A stretch of DNA of 64,000 bases, taken from Actinophytocola sp963840275 (GTDB taxonomy: Bacteria; Actinomycetota; Actinomycetes; Mycobacteriales; Pseudonocardiaceae). Position 1 is the stretch's first letter, and every line of letters starts with the position of its first letter. This document shows positions 60,111 to 64,000 of this stretch, piece by piece. The stretch spans positions 620,001 through 684,000 of the forward strand of contig CAWIYK010000001.1 in the NCBI GenBank assembly GCA_963840275.1, in the 5' to 3' direction. The notes beneath the pieces were generated by a model. It was not told the DNA's origin, made no database searches, and saw only the letters and a list, made by a program, of their open reading frames with translations. A program made the translations under genes and the position numbers.

Positions 60111-60926
60111 TCAGACCGTCTCCGTCGCCGCGCGGATGAGAGCGGCAAGTGTCCGAGATCGACTGTCCTCCGGCCAAGCGATCGCGAGCGTCGACGTCGG
60201 TGCGTCGACAACCGGGACATACATCAGATCCGCGCGCATGTGCGCCTCCGTGGAGGCGGGTAGCAGTGCGATCGTGCGGCCCAACGCGATCAGCTGCGCG
60301 AGTTGACTGCCGTCGCGGACGAGGGGGCCGCCGTTCGGTGGGTTGCCCGGCCAGTGGGGGAACTGCTCGTCGGCCAGGTCCGCCATGGTCAGGGATGCCC
60401 GGTCGGCAAGGCGGTGCGTCCTGGGGAGCACGGCCACATCCGGCTCGGTCAGTAGCTCCTCGTACGCGAAGCCCTCCGCGTCGTCGTGGGGGAAGCGCAG
60501 CAGCGCCGCGTCCGCCTCGCCTTCGCGCAGCATTCTGGCCTGTTCGCCGATGCCGCAGATCAGCATCTCCACCTCGACCGACTCCGGGTCGGCCGCGAAC
60601 TGCGCCAGGATCTTCTCCAGCAGCCCACCGTCGCTGTTCGGTTTCATCGCCAGGACCAGCCGCGGGCTGCCCGCCCGCTGCGCCCGCCGCTCCGCGGCCG
60701 TCAGCGACGACAACGCCTTTCGCCCCTCGTGCAGCAGCACCTCGCCCGCCGGGGTCAGCGACACCTGCCTGCTCGTCCGCGCCAGCAGCGTCACGCCCAT
60801 CCGTCGCTCCAACTGCTGCACGGCCCGCGACAGCGGCGGCTGCGCGATACCGAGCCGCGTCGCGGCCCTGCCGAAGTTCAGCTCCTCGGCCACCGCGACG
60901 AAGTACGCCAGCTCGCGCGAATCCAT
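60111..60926 (-). CDS. LysR family transcriptional regulator
   Basis: A 271-residue LysR regulator: helix-turn-helix MDSRELAYFVAVAEELNFGR to PPLSRAVQQLERRMG and a periplasmic-binding-like effector domain. It is divergent from the SDR gene at 60996, the classical LysR layout, and a palindrome at 60925-60939 overlaps its start. Confidence 0.9.
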   Translation of the reverse strand: MDSRELAYFVAVAEELNFGRAATRLGIAQPPLSRAVQQLERRMGVTLLARTSRQVSLTPAGEVLLHEGRKALSSLTAAERRAQRAGSPRLVLAMKPNSDGGLLEKILAQFAADPESVEVEMLICGIGEQARMLREGEADAALLRFPHDDAEGFAYEELLTEPDVAVLPRTHRLADRASLTMADLADEQFPHWPGNPPNGGPLVRDGSQLAQLIALGRTIALLPASTEAHMRADLMYVPVVDAPTSTLAIAWPEDSRSRTLAALIRAATETV

Positions 60927-60939
60927 ACTCTCAGAGTAT
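60925..60939. promoter_or_regulatory. LysR box-like palindrome ATACTC-TCA-GAGTAT
   Basis: A perfect six-base inverted repeat with a three-base spacer, an AT-N-AT type LysR box. It overlaps the first bases of the LysR gene and sits 57-71 bases before the SDR start, suited to autoregulation and divergent control. Confidence 0.6.
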
Positions 60940-60995
60940 CAATCCGGACCTGATCGGTCTTGGACCCGTCGGCGCGGACTGACCACGCTGGAGTC

Positions 60996-61670
60996 ATGAC
61001 CACAGCACTGGTGACCGGGGCCAACAAGGGCATCGGCCTCGAGATCGTGAAACAGCTCATCGACCGTGGGATGACCGTGTACCTCGGCGCGCGGGACCCG
61101 GAGCGCGGGGAGAAGGCCGCCGCCGACACCGGGGCGCGGTTCGTCCAGCTGGACGTGACCGACCCGGACTCGATCCGGCGGGCCACAGACAGCCTCGACA
61201 GCCTGGACGTCCTCGTCAACAACGCGGGCATCACCGGCGGCCAACTCATCCCGCCCGGCTCCGCCGACGTCGACACCATCCGGGAAGTGTTCGACACCAA
61301 CGTCTTCGGGGTCGTCCGGGTCACCGACGCCTTCCTGCCCCTGCTCCGGCGGTCGGCACACCCGCGCATCGTCAACATGTCCAGCATCGTCGGCAGCCTG
61401 AGCGGCATGTTCACCAGCGAGACGCCCACCTCACTGGCCTACGTGCCCTCCAAGTCCGCGCTCAACGCCGTCACCGTCCTGTACGCCAGGACCGAACCCG
61501 CCATGCGGATCAACTCGGGCTGCCCGGGGTACTGCGCGACCGACCTCAACAACCACAGCGGCCACCGCACCGCCGCCCAGGGCGCCAACATCGCGGTGAC
61601 GCTGGCGACCCTGGGCGACGATGGCCCAACCGGCGGGTTCTACGACGACAACGGGGTCGTCAGCTGGTGA
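60996..61670 (+). CDS. short-chain dehydrogenase/reductase (carbonyl reductase-like)
   Basis: A 224-residue SDR with VTGANKGIGLEIV, NNAG and YVPSKSA; the GANKGIG form is typical of carbonyl-reductase-like SDRs. It is the probable LysR target. ATG 60996 follows TGGAG. The 3' end overlaps the convergent GH13 gene by 31 bases. Confidence 0.87.
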   Translation: MTTALVTGANKGIGLEIVKQLIDRGMTVYLGARDPERGEKAAADTGARFVQLDVTDPDSIRRATDSLDSLDVLVNNAGITGGQLIPPGSADVDTIREVFDTNVFGVVRVTDAFLPLLRRSAHPRIVNMSSIVGSLSGMFTSETPTSLAYVPSKSALNAVTVLYARTEPAMRINSGCPGYCATDLNNHSGHRTAAQGANIAVTLATLGDDGPTGGFYDDNGVVSW

Positions 61671-63289
61671 GTCACGGCCAGCCACACCGCCGTGTCCGAC
61701 GGCAGGTTCGAACCGTCGAGGGGCCCGCTCGCGAGCAGGACCTCGACGTGCGGCGGCAGAGCGACCGCCGAGTCGGAAAGGTTGACGACACAGGCGAAGG
61801 AGCTGTCGCGGGCGAACGCGAGCACCCCGGCCGGCTGGTCGTCGAGCCAGTGCAGTGGGCCGTCGCCGAGCGCGCTCTCCGCGTGCCGCAACCGAAGCGC
61901 GGCTCGGTACAGCTCCAGCATCGAGGTGGGGTCGTCGGTCTGCGCCGTGACGGTGGCCGCCGCCCAGTTCGCCGGCTGGGGCAGCCACGGCGCCGCGCCG
62001 GTCGAGTTGAACCCGTACGGCGGCGCGTCGCCCGACCACGGCACCGGCACCCGGCAGCCGTCGCGGCCGATGTCGGCGCCCTTGGTGCGCTTGAACACCG
62101 GGTCCTCGCGCACCTCGTCCGGCAGATCCTCCACTTCGGACAGTCCGAGCTCCTCGCCCTGGTAGATGTACACGCCGCCGGGGAGCGCCAACGTGAGCAG
62201 TGCTGCCGCGCGGGCCCGTCGAACGCCCAACGACCGGTCCGTCGGCGCCTGGTGCTGGCGGTCGGCGAACGAGAACGACGTGTCGGCCCGGCCGTAGCGG
62301 GTCACGTGCCGTGTCACGTCGTGGTTCGACAGCACCCACGTGGCCGGCGCGTGCACCGGCGCGTGCGCGGCCAGCGTCGCGTCCACCACCTCACGCAGCC
62401 GCGTCGCGTCCCACGGGCAGGACAGGAAGTCGAAGTTGAACGCCGAGTGCAGCTCGTCGGGCCGCAGGTACATGGCGAACCGCAGCGGGTCGGGCAGCCA
62501 CATCTCGCCGACGAACACCCGCTTGTCCGGGTACGAGTCCGCGATCTTGCGCCACTCCCGGTAGATCTCGTGCACGCCGTCCAGGTCCGAGTACGGCAGC
62601 CGGCCCTCCGGGTCGGCGACGTCCGGCAGCCCGTCCTCCTTGACCAGCCCGTCGGCGACGTCGATGCGGAAGCCGTCGACGCCCCGGTTGAACCAGAACC
62701 GCAGGATGTCCGCGAACTCGGCGTGCACGGCCGGGTTGCGCCAGTTCAGGTCCGGCTGCCGCGAGCTGTACAGGTGCAGGAACCACTGGCCCGGCGTGCC
62801 GTCGCGTTCGGTGACCCGCGTCCACGCCGACCCGCCGAACCGCGACTGCCAGTTGTTCGGCGGCAGGTCGCCGCCCTCGCCGCGGCCGTCGCGGAACCAG
62901 AACCGCTCCCGCTCCGGCGAGCCGGGGCCGGCCGCGAGCGCCGCGGCGAACCACGGGTGCTCGTCGGAGCAGTGGTTCGGCACGATGTCGATGATGATCT
63001 TGATGCCGAGGGTGTGGGCCTCCTCGATCAGCTTCTCCGCCTCGGCGAGCGACCCGAAGCTCGGCTCGATGTCGCGGTAGTCCGACACGTCGTAGCCGCC
63101 GTCGTCCAGCGGCGACGGGTACCACGGGTTGAACCAGATCGCGTCGATGCCGAGGTCGGCGAGGTAGGGCAGCCGGGAGCGCACGCCGGCGAGGTCGCCG
63201 GTGCCGTCGCCGTCGCCGTCGGCGAAGCTGCGCACGTAGACCTGGTAGATCGCGGCGCCCCGCCACCAGAGCGAGTCCTGCTGCGTCAC
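61640..63289 (-). CDS. GH13 alpha-glucosidase / oligo-1,6-glucosidase
   Basis: A 549-residue cytoplasmic glycoside hydrolase family 13 enzyme: WWRGAAIYQVYVRSFADGDG, DIVPNHCSDEHPWF, the nucleophile Asp in DGFRIDVADG, acid Glu in VFVGEMW, and LSNHDV with the third Asp. It hydrolyses alpha-glucosides. GTG 63289 follows AAGGAG by six bases. It lies 34 bases downstream of a sugar ABC permease gene, so it processes the imported oligosaccharide. Confidence 0.9.
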   Translation of the reverse strand: MTQQDSLWWRGAAIYQVYVRSFADGDGDGTGDLAGVRSRLPYLADLGIDAIWFNPWYPSPLDDGGYDVSDYRDIEPSFGSLAEAEKLIEEAHTLGIKIIIDIVPNHCSDEHPWFAAALAAGPGSPERERFWFRDGRGEGGDLPPNNWQSRFGGSAWTRVTERDGTPGQWFLHLYSSRQPDLNWRNPAVHAEFADILRFWFNRGVDGFRIDVADGLVKEDGLPDVADPEGRLPYSDLDGVHEIYREWRKIADSYPDKRVFVGEMWLPDPLRFAMYLRPDELHSAFNFDFLSCPWDATRLREVVDATLAAHAPVHAPATWVLSNHDVTRHVTRYGRADTSFSFADRQHQAPTDRSLGVRRARAAALLTLALPGGVYIYQGEELGLSEVEDLPDEVREDPVFKRTKGADIGRDGCRVPVPWSGDAPPYGFNSTGAAPWLPQPANWAAATVTAQTDDPTSMLELYRAALRLRHAESALGDGPLHWLDDQPAGVLAFARDSSFACVVNLSDSAVALPPHVEVLLASGPLDGSNLPSDTAVWLAVTHQLTTPLSS

Positions 63290-63323
63290 GGGAAGCTCCT
63301 TCTGCCTGTCGAGAACCACTCGT

Positions 63324-64000
63324 TCACCCCTTGAGACTGCCGGCGGTCAGGCCGGCGAGGATCTGCCGTTGGAAGATCAGGAACGCGACGACCATCGGGA
63401 TGCTCGCGAGCACCAGCCCGGCGAGCATCAGGTTGATGGGTGTGTCCGGCTCGAACCGCTGCAGCGCCACGGACAGCGTCTGCACCGCGGGGTCCTGCAG
63501 GACCAGCAGCGGCCAGATGAAGTCCTTCCACGCCGCCACGATCGCGAAGATCGACACCACGGCGAGGATCGGCCGGGACAGCGGCAGCACGATCCGCACC
63601 ATCGTGGTCACGCTGCCCGCGCCGTCGATCCGCGCCGCGTCGAGCAGCTCGGTCGGGATCTGGTCGAAGAACCGCTTCAGCAGGTAGATGTTGAACGCGT
63701 TCGCCGCCGCCGGCAGCCAGATCGCGGCCGGCGAGTTGACCAGGTTCACCTCGAAAACCGGCACGTCGGTGATCGCGAGGTAGGTCGGCACCAGCAGCGC
63801 GGAGGCCGGCAGCATCAGCGTCGCCAGCATCCCGCCGAGGATCCACTTGCCGAGCACCGGCCGCAGCTTCGACAGCGCGTAGGCGGCCGGCACGTCGACG
63901 GCCAGCTGGATCAGCCACGCGCCGGCCGCGATCAGCACGGTGTTGCCGAAGTACTTGGCCAGCTCCATGAACGACCACGCCTCGGAGTAGGCGCCGACGT
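63324..64000 (-). CDS. carbohydrate ABC transporter permease (MalG-like), 5' end outside the window
   Basis: The visible 225 codons encode a MalG-type permease: several membrane segments, the EAA loop TELLDAARIDGAGSVTTMVR and the typical end QRQILAGLTAGSLKG. The frame stays open to the window edge (VGAYSEAWSFMELAKYFGNT), so the true start is beyond 64000. It imports an alpha-glucoside together with genes outside the window. Confidence 0.9.
   Translation of the reverse strand, partial: VGAYSEAWSFMELAKYFGNTVLIAAGAWLIQLAVDVPAAYALSKLRPVLGKWILGGMLATLMLPASALLVPTYLAITDVPVFEVNLVNSPAAIWLPAAANAFNIYLLKRFFDQIPTELLDAARIDGAGSVTTMVRIVLPLSRPILAVVSIFAIVAAWKDFIWPLLVLQDPAVQTLSVALQRFEPDTPINLMLAGLVLASIPMVVAFLIFQRQILAGLTAGSLKG

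Noticed and set aside
1..64000. tRNA, rRNA genes, complete insertion sequences, attachment sites or an origin
   Set aside because: No T-loop-like motifs in gaps, no transposase-like proteins with flanking repeats, and no DnaA-box clusters were noticed by eye. A covariance-model search was not possible.

Overview
The window is GC-rich (about 70 percent) actinobacterial DNA with GTG starts, four-base stop/start overlaps, strong GGAGG ribosome sites and many IclR, GntR, TetR and XRE-DUF5753/DUF397 regulators. The mix fits a soil actinomycete of the Pseudonocardiaceae type (Lentzea, Saccharothrix, Amycolatopsis relatives). That is an inference from style and gene content; no rRNA or tRNA gene was seen.

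Layout. 1-9.9 kb: an ABC-2 exporter pair, an SDR and tyrosine-phosphatase pair, an MFS carrier, then an overlapping operon of epimerase, sugar isomerase, glutamine-synthetase-like enzyme and amidohydrolase (a split FluG-like pair), and a TetR-controlled hydrolase. 9.9-16.7 kb: a minus-strand operon of lipoprotein receptor, two permeases, ATPase, aldehyde dehydrogenase and MetE-like protein, divergent from an IclR regulator. 17-21.4 kb: a 1455-residue SF1 helicase with a C-terminal nuclease-like domain. 21.5-38 kb: accessory genes, including an FAD monooxygenase/MBL pair, a frameshifted secreted protease, a WhiJ-like XRE/DUF397 module, cysteine dioxygenase/rhodanese, a 1030-residue signalling ATPase, a decayed DUF222-HNH gene and a DrrAB-type exporter.

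37-59 kb is the most coherent part: a candidate oxalate/glyoxylate island. It holds a PanE-family reductase (candidate oxalyl-CoA reductase), a ThDP decarboxylase/lyase, formyl-CoA:oxalate CoA-transferase, an ADP-forming acyl-CoA synthetase, an Nramp-like transporter without the metal motifs, a small membrane protein, TerC, two paralogous micro-proteins, a GntR regulator, a second (frameshifted) IclR gene, a benzoylformate-decarboxylase-like enzyme, an orphan receptor, an OFA-family carrier, and the operon sucCD-hyi-glxR-gcl. Four matches to one 13-bp palindrome (GTATGC-N-GCATAC type) lie in front of the reductase, the oxc-frc operon, gntR itself and the OFA/sucCD promoter pair, so the island looks like one GntR regulon. 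It would carry oxalate through oxalyl-CoA either to formyl-CoA and formate or to glyoxylate and glycerate.

A second regulatory link joins 15.8 kb and 51 kb: two paralogous solute receptors, each with two GTTC-N7-GAAC elements in its promoter and each next to an IclR gene. With benzoylformate-decarboxylase-like and aldehyde-dehydrogenase genes at the two loci, they may serve one aromatic-acid pathway.

59-64 kb: a GH18 chitinase-like gene with two DasR-type sites, a LysR/SDR divergent pair, and the end of a sugar-ABC/GH13 operon. Three genes (protease, second IclR, Nramp-like transporter) are each out of frame by one base in G or C runs; these may be sequencing errors or real lesions.
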